DNA from: Undaria pinnatifida
Taxonomy: Eukaryota > Sar > Phaeophyceae > Laminariales > Alariaceae
NCBI GenBank assembly: GCA_012845835.1
Contig: JABAKD010000028.1
Location: forward strand, 3,442,242-3,506,241
Direction: 5' to 3'
DNA: 64,000 bases
The position numbers were made by a program, and so were the translations under genes. A model generated the notes under the pieces. The model was not told the origin of the DNA, did no database searches, and worked only from the letters and a program-made list of their open reading frames with translations. Shown piece by piece: positions 9,770-21,042 of this stretch (within the stretch, counting starts at the first letter, position 1; the number at the start of each line of letters is the position of its first letter).

Positions 9770-10760
9770 GTCTGTGCGCGGAAACTATAAGACCCGTTTT
9801 TGAGGGTGACAAATTCTGACAGCTATGGAAGGAAATGCATCAGTTTATCAAGTGTATCCCGTAAGTCGTGTAGCCGGTGAGGGGAAGGTGGAGTTATTAA
9901 GGGCGTGGGGGAATGGGTCTGAACAAGAGGGAGCGGGGGGGGGGGGGTAAGGGCGGGGCAACTCAATATATGCGTGGAAACTATAAATCGGATAAATCTG
10001 ACGGTTTTGGAAGGAATGCACAAGTTTATCATGTATATCCTGTAAGTCGCACAACCAGTGAGGAGAGGGCGGAGTGTTCGAGGGGGTGGGTAGGGGTTGG
10101 GGCAAAAGGGTTTTTAACAGCTTTAGGTCGCATAGATGTAGGGGTTTGCTATACGCGTGGTGCTAGGTCTAGGCGATGGTGCGGGTGGTGGGGAAGGAGA
10201 GGGCGTTGGGGGGGGGGGGTGATTGATTGGAGCAGCGGCATGGATGGCTCTAAAAAGATAATGAGGTGATGTCGATGTTAGGTGGGGCGTTGGAGCAAGA
10301 GGGAGCGAGAAAAAAAAAGGGGGGGGGGGAGGCGTTAGGGGGGGATGAATTAAAGCTACGTCATGGATGGCTAGAAAGATAATGACGTGATATCAATTGC
10401 GTAGAAGTGTCTATTACTCTGGCCGATTTCGATTTTTGGTGGGTCGTTTGAACAAGGGAGAGCGGGGGGAAAAAAAGGGGGGGGGGGCATCGGAAATGAA
10501 TTGGAGCTACGGCATGGATGGCTGAAAAGATAATGAGGTGATATCAGCTGGCTGGTAGTGTTAACTACTCTGGCAGATTTTGATTTTAGATGGGGCGTTT
10601 GAACAAGAAGGATCGGGGGGGGCGGGCGGTGGGGGGCGGGCGGGACACTTCAATATGTGCGCGGAAACTATACATCCTGGAAGGGGACAAATCTGACGGT
10701 TGTAGCAAGAATACATCCCTTTATATCACCTGCAGCAGTGCCTGGTATTGTTTATTATTC
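9770..10760. repeat. Cluster of degenerate tandem repeats with G runs
   Basis: Several modules recur in varying order: GCG(C/T)GGAAACTATA at about 9777, 9975 and 10659; GAACAAGAGGGAGCGGGGG-like at about 9927, 10291, 10450 and 10605; and GGCATGGATGGCT with AAAGATAATGA at about 10237, 10361 and 10510. The G runs reach more than ten bases. It looks like an old tandem array with unit lengths of about 130 to 200 bp. Confidence 0.7.
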
Positions 10761-10854
10761 TAGCAGATTTGATGTTATTATACAGTGTATAGCTAAGTAA
10801 TTTGTTGTTGCACATGAATCGTAAGATAGAACAGTTCAGTCGATAGGTACAACC

Positions 10855-11610
10855 ATGTAATTACCATGATTTTACCTTGCCGTTGTGGGGCTCTGACATC
10901 GCTAATTTTAAGGAAGAGATGCATATATATTGCGAAATACAGCAAGCGACGTGATGATACATATTGCAAAATATAGTAGGCGACGTGATGTGGTCATGCA
11001 ATGTCACCACCATTGAGCACGAGGGGGAAAAGTGCAAATCGTCAGTGTTTTGAGAGGAACGCTTGGTGTACCCGCGCTCACTTACGTTTCTTCGTTAGTC
11101 GTACTTCGTTTGGCATAAGTTGGGAGGCCATCATGCAGGCGGTAAATACGAAATCCCCTACGTAATAGGTTGGCAGTGTGGTCTACCGCAATTTTAACAT
11201 ATCTGCCCGTACTTCCTTTCACATTATTATTATTAGCTCATGTACGATTTACGCCTATGATTTTTACCTTGCTGATGTGGGGCTCTGAGGTCGCCAATTC
11301 TAAGACAGAGATACAAATTACAAATACAGCAAGCGAGGTGATGTGGTTATGCTATGTTACCACTATTGAACACGAGAGGGAGCGGTGCATATCGTCATTG
11401 TTTTGAAAGGAGCGCTTGATGTGCCCGCGTTCACTTACGTTGCTGCGTTAGGCATGTGCTACTGCGTTTGGTAGAGGTTGTCAGGCGATCATGCAGACGG
11501 CAGGTAGGCACGAAATGCCCTGCGTAATAGGTTGGTAGTGTGGTCTAACGCAGTTTTAACATATCTGCCTGTACTTCCTTTTCACATTATTATTTTCTAG
11601 CGTACGATTA
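10855..11610. repeat. Diverged tandem duplication of about 380 bp
   Basis: The block starting ATGATTTTACCTTGCCG near 10866 is repeated from about 11261, including AGCAAGCGACGTGATG, TGAACACGAGAGGGAG-like and CGCGTTCACTTACGTT segments. The closing AATAGGTTGGCAGTGTGGTC is near 11166 and again near 11526. Identity looks like roughly 80 to 85 percent, so it is not recent. No conserved reading frame is shared. Confidence 0.75.
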
Positions 11611-14050
11611 TACACCCCGTTTTTTCTCCCCACCCCTGTGTCGTCGACGATGTTGTGGTCCTGTAGATGTCGGTCCACGTCTGGTGCTCTTGTTAGTGGT
11701 GCTCAGGAAAGCACGTCCTAGCGTGTAGTAGATGATCGCTGAGTAGTGTTCATTTCCTTTAAATTAAACTAGGTGTAGTATGTCAACGCAATCGCTTGCT
11801 TGAGAACGACAAATGAAATTCTTCACACACCTGATACAGAGGAGACGCGGCCCAAAGATTGTTCAGTATAGCGACGGTCAGGACCAGGTTATCGAGCAGC
11901 GCACTTGGTTTTTACTGCCGCTCCTCACTCCACCTAAGACACTACGGGCATGCGTTGGATCCAGTTCGCTGATGTCCAAAACCAATTGCAAAGGAGGTGA
12001 TGTGGTGGGCGAATGCTGCAATGATTTGCGCTGTTGTGATTACCTCGTCTCTCGTTCTGTTTTTTCTTGCGTTCTTGATGAACCTGTTTAGCAACGAGCA
12101 GTTTTGACGCATTGCAGGTTTGTGCAAAAGTCTAAATGTAGACTATGTGATGTTTCTGACTCGTAGGGATCCCAGTTTGGAACCCAGGGTATATAGGTTC
12201 CATCTCTTGACTGGGTGTCGTATGTGAATGTATATGTGGTTTTAGTGTGCGAACATCCTTATGATTATGGGAATTTTGTGTCCGGGTGGTTGTTGCTACA
12301 TACATGTGTATGTTTTGGTTGGTTTTCTAGACTATGTTATCGTGTTGATTCAGAGTGGTGTTTTCGAATACGTACTGTTTTACGGTGGTTGGGGGGCTTG
12401 TTGCGTATATCTGCAAAACGTATTTGTGTACGCCGAGAAAAATGTTTCGGGGGACTAAGGACGAAGTTGCGAGGTACGCTTGGGAATTTCAACGTTCCCC
12501 CTCGCGGATTTTGTCAAGTATGGTTAAATTTATATTTGTCCCTGAAGATAAGCATGCAATAACCAACCTGCTGACAACTATGGGTTGTAGCGGTATCATA
12601 ATACACTTATAATACCGTTACTGTTCATAGTTTGACTGTGTGTATACATTATTTTGCTAAACGGTGTGGGTTGAATACAACTACTGAGCGAGGCTACGGT
12701 TGAAGCCTTAAAATGAAAGTTTACTAGAAGGTTTCATATATATGTAAATAATCTGCTTTATAAATACATTGACGTGGACGAAGTAGTAGGTGTTTCATCT
12801 GTGCGATCGCTAGATCCCGACATATTGGCGGGTGACATGTGATGAGCTGTGGGAGGTTTAACGCGACAGATATGTATTAAATGATTGGGGATAAATTCGA
12901 CAACTAGATCGTTCTACCCAAACAGTAAGGATACGAGGTGGATTTACATCACATGATACCCTAGTTGTACCGTGTAAGTATTGCTTTTCGGCGAGAAACG
13001 TTGGCTGTTTCTGTGAACCTACCATGTTCTAACATGATTGTCGGCGTTGTTCATTTTTTTAAATACACTTCGGTCCTAGGTAGCGTGTTTGATGTGTAGA
13101 CTACACCATTAATGTATGTTTTGGGTTGGTATAACTGCGAGTGGCAGTCTTCGTCATAATTTTCATTCCTCAATCGACTTCGTCGAGAGGACGAAATAAC
13201 CCATACATAACAATATAAAAGCGAACACAACTTACAATTAACATTGTTGTAATTCTCAGATGTATCGTGACGTCTTCAGTCACGCATTTAATAATGACCT
13301 TGTAGCCTACGTACGTAGCTTAAACACTCCCATGCTTATATGCACCCTCTTTTCAACCCGTAAAGACCCAGAAATCGACATACACAGTCCATATGCACTT
13401 CCACACTCATATACACCCGATTCCCAACCCATAAACATCCATAAGTAGCAGACGTAGTCTACACAACCCACTCAACACTCATCAGTCTATCATGCCAGGG
13501 TGCTTGACCTTCCCCTTCGATACGTCTCCAAACCCCCTCAGTGACCAACCACCAATACTTGTCACGTACAACCGGGTCATGCACTCTCTTAAAAGTCGGC
13601 TTTATCGGTGAGTTCTTAAAAATGTGTCGCGGAAAATTTGGAGTTTGCTCCGCAAGCGTTCCTTGGCATAACCATGTCGAATCATGTCTGTAATCAACTT
13701 AGCTGCTGCTACCTGGGAGAAATGAATTTCCGAGCACCTAATAATTGCAAATATTAGATTATGTGACAAATAAAACTATCGTTGTACACTTGCTTTTAGG
13801 TGGTTTTCAATATGGACCCACCAAGGACAACGCGGTTTTGTTGGTCGCGTTGCACTTCATTTTGTATCAACATTCCTTTTCTGTGCGAGGTATAGAGCTG
13901 CTCAAATAAAGTTACTCAGCAACTCAGGTTAGCCTCTACTGTATTGCTAGCAGCATGCATATAATAATATATTGCAATGAGTATGAACGTTAAATATTTG
14001 TATACTATTATTATTGTCGCGCTTTCGTTTACTCTCCCGCTTCTCCGCAG
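11611..14050. other. No gene confirmed; upstream part of the membrane-protein locus
   Basis: Open frames up to about 115 codons occur (for example 12355-12612 with MFRGTKDEVARYAWEF), but none can be placed in a family. Because the exon at 14051 begins with a splice acceptor, an upstream exon of that gene may lie here. I could not pick it out. Confidence 0.4.
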
Positions 14051-14216
14051 GCCCTTGTGACACAACAGCCAGGGATGTCGGCGCTACCGCTGCTGCTGCT
14101 CTTCCACTTCCGATTGATATGCGTCGGCTCTGTCACGACGGTTTTGATTCGGCACTGGGCCGTACAGTACAAGAAGATGAACCAAAATCAGATGGTCCTC
14201 AACGCCAAGATAGAAC
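14051..14216 (+). CDS. Multi-pass membrane protein, exon a
   Basis: The exon follows a strong pyrimidine tract and CTTCTCCGCAG and ends at a GTGCGT donor. Its frame gives ALVTQQPGMSALPLLLL and then a hydrophobic helix (FHFRLICVGSVTTVLI). A basic, probably cytoplasmic segment follows (RHWAVQYKKMNQNQ). It leaves one base of a split codon (C), completed as CGG by the exon at 15083. An ATG inside the exon (MSALPL) could be the start if there is no upstream exon. I do not recognise the family. The phase agreement across four exons and the membrane-like content are why I call it real rather than a chance frame. Confidence 0.6.
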
Positions 14217-15082
14217 GTGCGTAAAACGGAATTTCGCACATATTTGTGACTTGAAGTTCTCGCCAAGAACGTTGCTTGAAAGGCACTTGCTTTGTACTTG
14301 GAATTAGGGCATTCTCCTTTTGAAAGTGGTAGATGGGTTAGTTCCAGACAATGCCCAGCACGAATATCGAAATTCAATAAACCGTGGCCAGCGGGAAGAG
14401 GAACACCAGGGCATATGCTTGTGGTGCGCTGTGGTATACCGTTTAGTTTGGGTAGGCGTTTGTTTAACCAATCACCCACCCAGACTACCGTACGTAGGAT
14501 TTATAACCCTCCACGCCTGGAACGGCAGGACGCAGATAGGGGAGCATTGTAATGCCTAGTTTGTACAGGAAAATGGGCTACGCCCTCTACAGTAACAACA
14601 CCCTAGCAGCTGGCTGCTATTGTCAAAGCTGGTTCCATATTTTAGAAGTAAATATATTTTGTCCATCTCATCTATCGTATGATACGACCTTTGCACCTGC
14701 TGTCCACATGTTTCATAACTCTAATTCGGGATCAACATGGCAGGCGCTCCTCTTTCTCCCTCCTCACTCCACGGTGCACGACGTCGTTTCTATCGCGACA
14801 CAAATTCAGCGTCCCTCGTCGACTCGCGTTGAATTTGGCGTAAACACGCTAGTCGGTTTTCGTTCGAGTCAATGTTTTACAAGGAGAGAAAAAATCCCTG
14901 TGTACTTGGGAGGGACTCAAATTCGCTAAATCAATATATCTTTCCTAGTTGAACGAGGTTTACACACACCAAAGTATCGGGGACGACGGCTGTACAGTGC
15001 TGTGCAATTTTGCTTGGTCGGAAGACAAAAGGAAACGCAAATAATGAACAATTACGACGTGTTTCGTCTGCATGTCGTGCAG

Positions 15083-15279
15083 GGTTCGTGGTGCTATTTC
15101 GAGACGGAGAGGTGGCCGAGGCCGTCCTAACGTGCTCCTTCTTCCTTGGCACCGTAGTGTACGGAGTTAAGCATCAAGAAAAGTGGGAGAAGGTGGAGCG
15201 GCTGCAGTATCTGGTGTGGGCAGTCATCAGCGGGGTGACGTGCTGGCTCGTCGCAATCCTGGGCAATCGGGTGCACGCG
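15083..15279 (+). CDS. Multi-pass membrane protein, exon b
   Basis: The exon starts after CATGTCGTGCAG and ends at the strong donor GTGAGC. Its first two bases complete the codon opened at 14216, and it ends on a codon boundary. The translation FVVLFRDGEVAEAVL continues into two membrane helices, TCSFFLGTVVYGVK and LVWAVISGVTCWLVAILG. They are separated by a charged loop HQEKWEKVERLQY. No family assignment is possible from sequence alone. Confidence 0.65.
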
Positions 15280-15807
15280 GTGAGCGAAACTGAATCCCTC
15301 CTCCCCGCCGCTCCAGTCCACAGGTTAGAGGTATCCCTATGCTCGGAGTAGGAATGGTGCGCCGTCTCGAAAAGCATACGTGACAAATGATTAAATGAGT
15401 AGGGCAAGCAACAAATGAGTATACCTCAGCCTTAATGGAGTCAACCATGTCAGTCTTACTGGGGTCAACAATGTCAGCCTTAGTTGAGTCAACCATTTTA
15501 GCCTTAGAGAGTCAACAAACATACATACCAACTCGTCGTTATCCTCCTCCTGGCCCCCGAGACTCCGCCGTCGTGTATAGCCCATCAATCCCCCCCCCCT
15601 CGGAGGGGTATGCGAACGAAATACCAACCCATACACTCGTACATTAGTGGGGGCGTTGTGACAGTTAGTTGTGCCTTTTGATCATGTCCCTGACAGCGTG
15701 GGAGCTTAAAATATCAACGGGGACCATAGCAACCAGACCCCCATGACCAATACAACAACCTATTACTATGTATTCCCCGATTTATACTACTACCAAGTAC
15801 TAATCAT

Positions 15808-16300
15808 ATTTGGTCCTGTGTTCCTCCGTAATAAATAGCCTTGTATCCTTTATGCTCGCGATTATTTTGACGCAATTGAGACTATTTTAAGAGAGCGTAA
15901 GGTGGCAGAGTTGCGTTTTGGCTTCAGGAGTCCCGGCAATCAGAAAATTCTGTAGGCCAAAAACTGCTACAATATCTCTATCATACCACACGTCAACCCA
16001 CGATAATACACAAAAACGCATTTATGTGTCCCACTATTATTTACATTATTATTAACTATATTTGGTCCTTATTAATATCAAGATATACTCCCGCAATAAA
16101 TAGCCTTATGACCATCATTCTCGGGATTTTTTGGGCATAATTGGGCCTATCTCAGAAGACTATAGAGTGGCATGATTGCGCTTTGGGTTTAAGAGTCCCC
16201 GCCATTTCCGTAGCACGCGTCAACCCATGACAACACAAACACCTACCAGGGTAGTGTATGTTTCCCCACATGTATACTATCCATATTTGGTCCTGATTAC
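15808..16300. repeat. Tandem duplication of about 250 bp in the intron
   Basis: ATTTGGTCC(T) starts copies near 15808, 16059 and 16277. The first two share AATAAATAGCCTT, a GGTGGCA(G/T)... segment, GAGTCCC(G/C)G and CGTCAACCCA(C/T)GA. The second ends in GTAGCACGCGTC, the terminal motif of repeat family P. It sits between exons b and c of the membrane-protein gene. Confidence 0.65.
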
Positions 16301-16425
16301 TATGTTTCCCTGTAGCAGCAAAATTCGATGAAAATCGACAAGCAAGCAGCGAGTGTATACTGAACCCTATGCGAGATATAAATGCAGGCAAGTGTCGGGG
16401 CGGGAGATGGTGGAGGGAAGGGAAG
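16300..16425 (+). repeat. SINE body copy (truncated)
   Basis: The reverse complement shares CTTGCCTGCATTTATATC, CGCATAGGGTTCAG and GTCGATTTTCATCGA with the plus strand at 41550-41660. The 62620-62690 stretch shares the first part. No tRNA-like head is attached here. Confidence 0.55.
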
Positions 16426-16976
16426 ATATCTGTGACCACAGCTTGATGCCCAGAAGCCAGTTAGTTGAGGGTGGTAAATAACTATGACATGGTTTGAGCT
16501 GGAAAGTGAACGAAGTTGAGGTGGGGGTGTTATGGAGTGCTCTCCGTACGCGGATGAACAGTCTGCAGTTTCGATGTGAAACCATGTCATGGGTGGGCTG
16601 AAACCAGGTAATAAATAGTAGATAGATGTCACATCAACGTCAAGTCCATCATAGATGGGCAATAACGTATGTGAGGATGGTCCAGGCTGGACACCCCCTC
16701 GATCGTCACTGCCCTGCCCAACCCTGCTCTGTTTGTCATAAGGAGGGTGTTATGTTAGGGAAGCAATGCATTGCTGTAAGCCGTTGCTTCTGGACAGCGA
16801 GCCTTGATTGAGGAGAGATAAACAAAGACACTGGAACCACGAGGAGAACGCTTCTCGACACCGACAGCCCTGAACGTGGCGCGTCGGCAGGAAAAGGGGG
16901 CGGGTGGCTGGTGGCACCTATTTTTCGATATTTTTTTCCTTCCGATAATGCTGCGCGCGGTCGGGGTGCCTCTCAC

Positions 16977-17510
16977 TCACGAATGGTCCCATGGCCTAGG
17001 TAAACAACAAAAACTTTTCCAAACAAGATTCACATCCGGACGGTATTGGGTTGAGGAGCCCCTTCGGTTTACAGGACAAAACAAATGGCCAACAAGTGCT
17101 ACCACCTTGTTGAATAACACCTCGCGACAGAAGTTGCAACGTTGATCAGTTCTAAACGTTCCCCAGTAGGCAAGAAGAAACTGCTGCAACGGATCATAAT
17201 ATATTTTCGGTTAACGGTTGACGCGTGCTACGATAGAGGCGGGTCATTTTTTTTCCTGAGGCCCCTCACTTTCGGAGCGTAAGACATGTCCTTCTGAACC
17301 CAAAAAGTGATTTGGAGAAAATAAACCTTGCTTTATCGCGGATGAAAAGTCCCATGGCCTTGGGTACATGACGAGAATTATCATGCAAAAAAAAACGACC
17401 AGTATCCGACGATTTTGGGTTAAGGAGCACTGTCATTTCACCAGAAAATATTTATTTCAGACAAAAAGTACTACCTCTGTTGTAGCACGCGTCAGCTCCT
17501 GATTCTGCTA
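16977..17510 (+). repeat. Two tandem copies of repeat family P
   Basis: Copies at about 16977-17140 and 17345-17510 both begin near (C)CCATGGCC(T)(A)GG(G)TA, contain GGGTT(G/A)AGGAGC and end near a TGCTACC or TACTACCTC motif; the second finishes GTAGCACGCGTC. An inverted copy of that terminus (TGACGCGTGCTACGATAGAG) lies between them at 17219-17238. Other P copies are near 36738, 38005 and 55335. Probably a small non-autonomous element. Confidence 0.55.
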
Positions 17511-17551
17511 GCTGCGGCTGCTGCCGCCGCCAATCTCGCTCGAACCCCCTG

Positions 17552-17600
17552 AAACATGAAAAGCGTGAGCTGCAGCGAGCTGATGCCTCTCCACGACGAG
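17552..17600 (+). repeat. Partial duplicate of the exon c head
   Basis: AAACATGAAAAGCGTGAGCTGCAGC closely resembles the first 30 or so bases of the exon at 17802 (AACATGAAAAGCGCGAGCTG) and then diverges. It lacks the splice acceptor of the real exon. It may be a decayed duplicate exon. Confidence 0.5.
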
Positions 17601-17801
17601 TTGAGCTGGAAAAGTAAAATCGATGGGAAAAAGTGATAGACCCGACGAGCTAAATTATACCCCCTCTGCATAACGAGTCCCCCTGTTTACGTACTGTTGT
17701 TGTTGCTGCTGTTGTTGAGCATCCTGTCGCGTCGCCTTTCTGCCTCTTCTGTCGCGCCCAAAACGCGCTTCCTTCACGCTTTTTTTCTGGCTTTTTTGCA
17801 G

Positions 17802-18021
17802 AACATGAAAAGCGCGAGCTGCAGCGTCCTGATGATCGACCACGTCCGTCGTCTCTACTACGTCGCCGTCGGAAGCACGCTGCTGTGGTGCCAGTGCACT
17901 GTCTGCTTTGCGCTGAGCGCCGGTCTTGCACGACCCCTCCCCGTGAAAGTGTGGCTGTTTGTGAACAGCGGCATCAACATCACCGGCTTTGGCGTGGGGT
18001 TTCTGTACTACCTCATTATCG
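17802..18021 (+). CDS. Multi-pass membrane protein, exon c
   Basis: The exon follows TTTTTTTCTGGCTTTTTTGCAG and ends at a GTGAGA donor. It begins on a codon boundary, matching the end of the exon at 15279, and leaves one base (G). The product has NMKSASCSVLMIDHVRRL, then a helix (YYVAVGSTLLWCQCTVCFAL), the loop SAGLARPLPVK and a second helix (VWLFVNSGINITGFGVGF) ending LYYLII. Together with exons a, b and d it gives six or so membrane segments, which would suit a receptor- or transporter-like protein, but I do not recognise it. An additional exon inside the 2.5-kb upstream intron cannot be excluded. Confidence 0.65.
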
Positions 18022-18084
18022 GTGAGACAGAAAAAAAAAAATGTGTCCCTCGCCAGTGCTCTCCCAAATAAATACACACAAGTT

Positions 18085-18800
18085 TTCAAGGAAAAAACTA
18101 TTTGAAATTTTGCGGTGCCAAAAACAGGTATATCTTCTATGGAATTATTGTGGAGTTATTTTGCAGCTGGTGAAAGGGATAAGGGGAGATGCCAAAAACA
18201 GGTATACCTATGTCATGACACACCAACGTTTCCTTAGCCCCTTCAGCAACGCCCGCGTTTTTGGGAGAAAAAATACTTGAAATTAGAGTAGGATCGCTTT
18301 TGCGGTGGTAAAACGGATAAAATGGAAGCTGACAGGGAAGCTAACAAGAAGTGCCTATCTAGTGCGGGATCATTTTTACAGATTGTAAAGGGGAAAAGGG
18401 AAGCTACCAAAACCAAGTACATCTATGACACGCCAATATTCTTTAGAAACGCCACGCATATTTTTAGGAGAAAAGTAATTTAGAATAGTGTTAGATCATT
18501 TTTGCAGGGGTAAAACGAACAAGGGCAGCTAGCTGCTGCCAAATCAGGTATACCTAAAAAGTTGTTTTTGTGAGATTATTTTTGCAGTGATAACAGGGAT
18601 AAGGGCATATGCCAAAAACAGGTATACCCATGACTCGCCAATGTTTGCTTGATTCCTTCGTCGGAAAACAAATCCACGTTTACAGGAATACAAATACTTG
18701 AAAATACCACGAGAACACGCGGGATCATTTTTGCAGGGAGGGGAAAAAAAGGTATATGGTGGACAAGTAAGTGCCGAAAACAGGTATTATGTCTAAATGA
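18085..18800 (+). repeat. Intronic array with repeated acceptor-like modules
   Basis: Modules (A)AA(A)CAGGTAT(A)CC, ACACGCCAA and GGATCATTTTTGCAG recur irregularly (about 75 to 200 bp apart). ATTTTTGCAG or a close variant is at 18156-18166, 18372-18381, 18498-18507, 18578-18587 and 18727-18736. The array lies directly downstream of exon c in the intron leading to the exon at 19472. Confidence 0.7.
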
Positions 18801-19471
18801 TGCGTAGTCGCTTTGGAGCCGAAAAAACAGGCGAACTCGGGGGTACAAAAAAAAGTAAGCTTATTTTGCTCACTTTTTCACTGCCGCTACTAGTAACATT
18901 ATTATTTAATTCTCAAGTATCTTATCTTCCCGAACGTAACTTCAGTTCGTTCTAAAAAAGAAGGTGGCTGGAGGGCGAGAAGCGTGGACGACAGCTGTAT
19001 CAAGAGAGACGCATATATATGCTGGAAGTCCAGAGCAGCACGTTTAGTATTCGCAACGGATGTTGCTAAATAGTCAACACTTATTCCTCGGTAGTAGATC
19101 TTCATTCCGAAAACAGATCCCAGGCAGCCCAGGGGAGCACGAAGAATAATACGAACGCCACGCTCCGCTTTTCGAGAGGTCATGATCATACAGTCGGGGG
19201 GGGGGGGGTACTCAGCATGTGCATGGCCGTAGTCGTATGACCGTAGACCCTCGCATCCCTACTATGCCGGGACGGAGCACGTCGGGTTTTCACCAACCAG
19301 GCAGACATTGCTTGCACCAAGCGCGAAGCGCCGTGAGGTGTTCGACGAGTCGCACGAGGGATGAACTCCATCTTTCCAATAAGAACCGCTCGGACACCAA
19401 GTGAAGAAAAAAAATGTTGTTGTCTCGATTAGTACAGAAATACCACCGCTCCGATTCGTTTTTGGTTTTAG

Positions 19472-19542
19472 CCTTTCTGGGATTCTTAGCGTGGCGTCTG
19501 GGATTCGGATCCGGGCTTGCTTGCTTTCCTGGGCGACCCGAG
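19472..19542 (+). CDS. Multi-pass membrane protein, exon d
   Basis: Acceptor GTTTTTGGTTTTAG and donor GTAAGG bound 71 bases. The first two bases complete the codon left by exon c (G plus CC gives Ala), and the exon ends on a codon boundary. The product AFLGFLAWRLGFGSGLACFP reads as the continuation of a membrane helix followed by a short loop. Short exon length makes this the least certain of the four. A possible next exon in matching phase starts after TAGCACAG at about 19753 (NLTLRIDANFTMADR), but its donor is weak. Confidence 0.5.
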
Positions 19543-19959
19543 GTAAGGACTTATTATTTATGAGGAACATTACAGCAGCAGTAGTAGAAGAATTTATGAT
19601 TCGGTCTACAGCCTCGACAATATGGACGCTACAAATATTATTGATGTTCCGCAAAAAAAAAACGTTACATCTTCGTTCCGACAGTTTTCTCGGGCGCTCG
19701 ATCTTAAGGGTTGGAGGTGGCCTTGACTGTGAGCTGCACGGCTTCCCCTGAGCTAGCACAGAACCTGACTCTACGTATAGACGCTAACTTCACGATGGCT
19801 GACCGGCCTCCTCGTGCTGATGGCAACATGGTTGTTTTGGCGCATTGCATGCTGTACAATAAAAGGATACAGGCTGGTTCAAGCAAAGAAAAAACAAGTT
19901 TTCTCCCCCACGAATGCCGCCCGCACTTTAGACGTATTCAAAGAGTATCATGCTGGCTG

Positions 19960-20544
19960 GCCCCCATGACCGTTGCAAGAGGTTGACATGGCAAAAAAAA
20001 ATTAACGGCCTCGGGCTGTCTCCAGGAGCGAAAATCGTATCGACCAATGACCGGCCTTCGATTTTTTCAATAATATTCGGATTTGTTATTCCCAGCGGAG
20101 GTAGGAGGCAAAAAGATTAATTGCGCCGCATTTTGCACGATCCGGTTGGGCGTACTCCAAGGCATGCCTGGCGAATTTTTCGCGCAAAAAATAAAAAATC
20201 GAATGTCTGACTTGCCTGTGTTCAGCATTTTTAATACTCCGGAGTATTATTAATCAGATCTACAATAATAATAATAGCGAAAGCACTGGATCCTTCACTA
20301 AAACCAAGTCATTTAATGGGAATAAAATACACATCGTACTCAATTTTACGTACAGAAGAAGTCAAAATGTCCACGCCGTTTTTGAGAGATGAGCCCTGAA
20401 ATTTTGCACACGTGGTTTACATGCCCATACCGAGGTCTGACCCACGAAGGTTCTTTTCTTTTTCCTTTTTCGCCGAAAATAATTGGGCTAAGGTGGTCCA
20501 CATTCTCCCAAAATCTTGACTGAATGAAAAAGAAAATAACATCG
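19960..20544. other. No gene recognised
   Basis: AT-rich sequence with A runs and an AATAATAATAATAG stretch near 20263. No exon or repeat is supported here. Confidence 0.4.
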
Positions 20545-20965
20545 GGTAAGGTCTGTTTGACCATCCACGTACGTACACGGTTGTTGGACGCATGCATGGC
20601 CTTGCTCATGAAGCGCGGTGGGTGGAGAGCATTATCGATAAACCGCGTTGCCGGGTGCAGGCTCACTCACGGAAGACAGAAGTCAAGATATCCGGAGCGC
20701 CATCAGGCGGGGAGGGGAGGCGAAAGAAGTAGAAGAGTAGAAGTAGATATTGAAATTAAAGTACTGACCAGATGGAGCATTGCCCGCTAGTCATGCCAAG
20801 TGTGTGGTACACGATACCCAAATGTGGCGTTCGTATACTAATTTATCGTACGTACCCTTTCGGGAAAAATAAGTTCAGCCGCATCTCCGAAGATGCTACC
20901 ATCACACACACATCAAAATACTATATATTGACTATAGTATATCAGACTTGTCCACAGACATAAAC
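20545..20965. repeat. Left flanking repeat: block X with block Y inverted
   Basis: Block X (20545-20790) is a direct copy of 24812-25030. Block Y (20800-20965) matches the reverse complement of 25036-25192, sharing GTCTGTGGACAAGTCTG, CTTCGGAGATGCGGC and TACGATAAATTAGTAT on the minus strand. X keeps its orientation while Y is flipped. Confidence 0.75.
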
Positions 20966-21042
20966 AAGCATTTTCCCTGCTTGTGTGCGCGTCATGATAA
21001 TAACGTTCATCCTAGGCACACCATCCAAAACCTGCTTACCCA

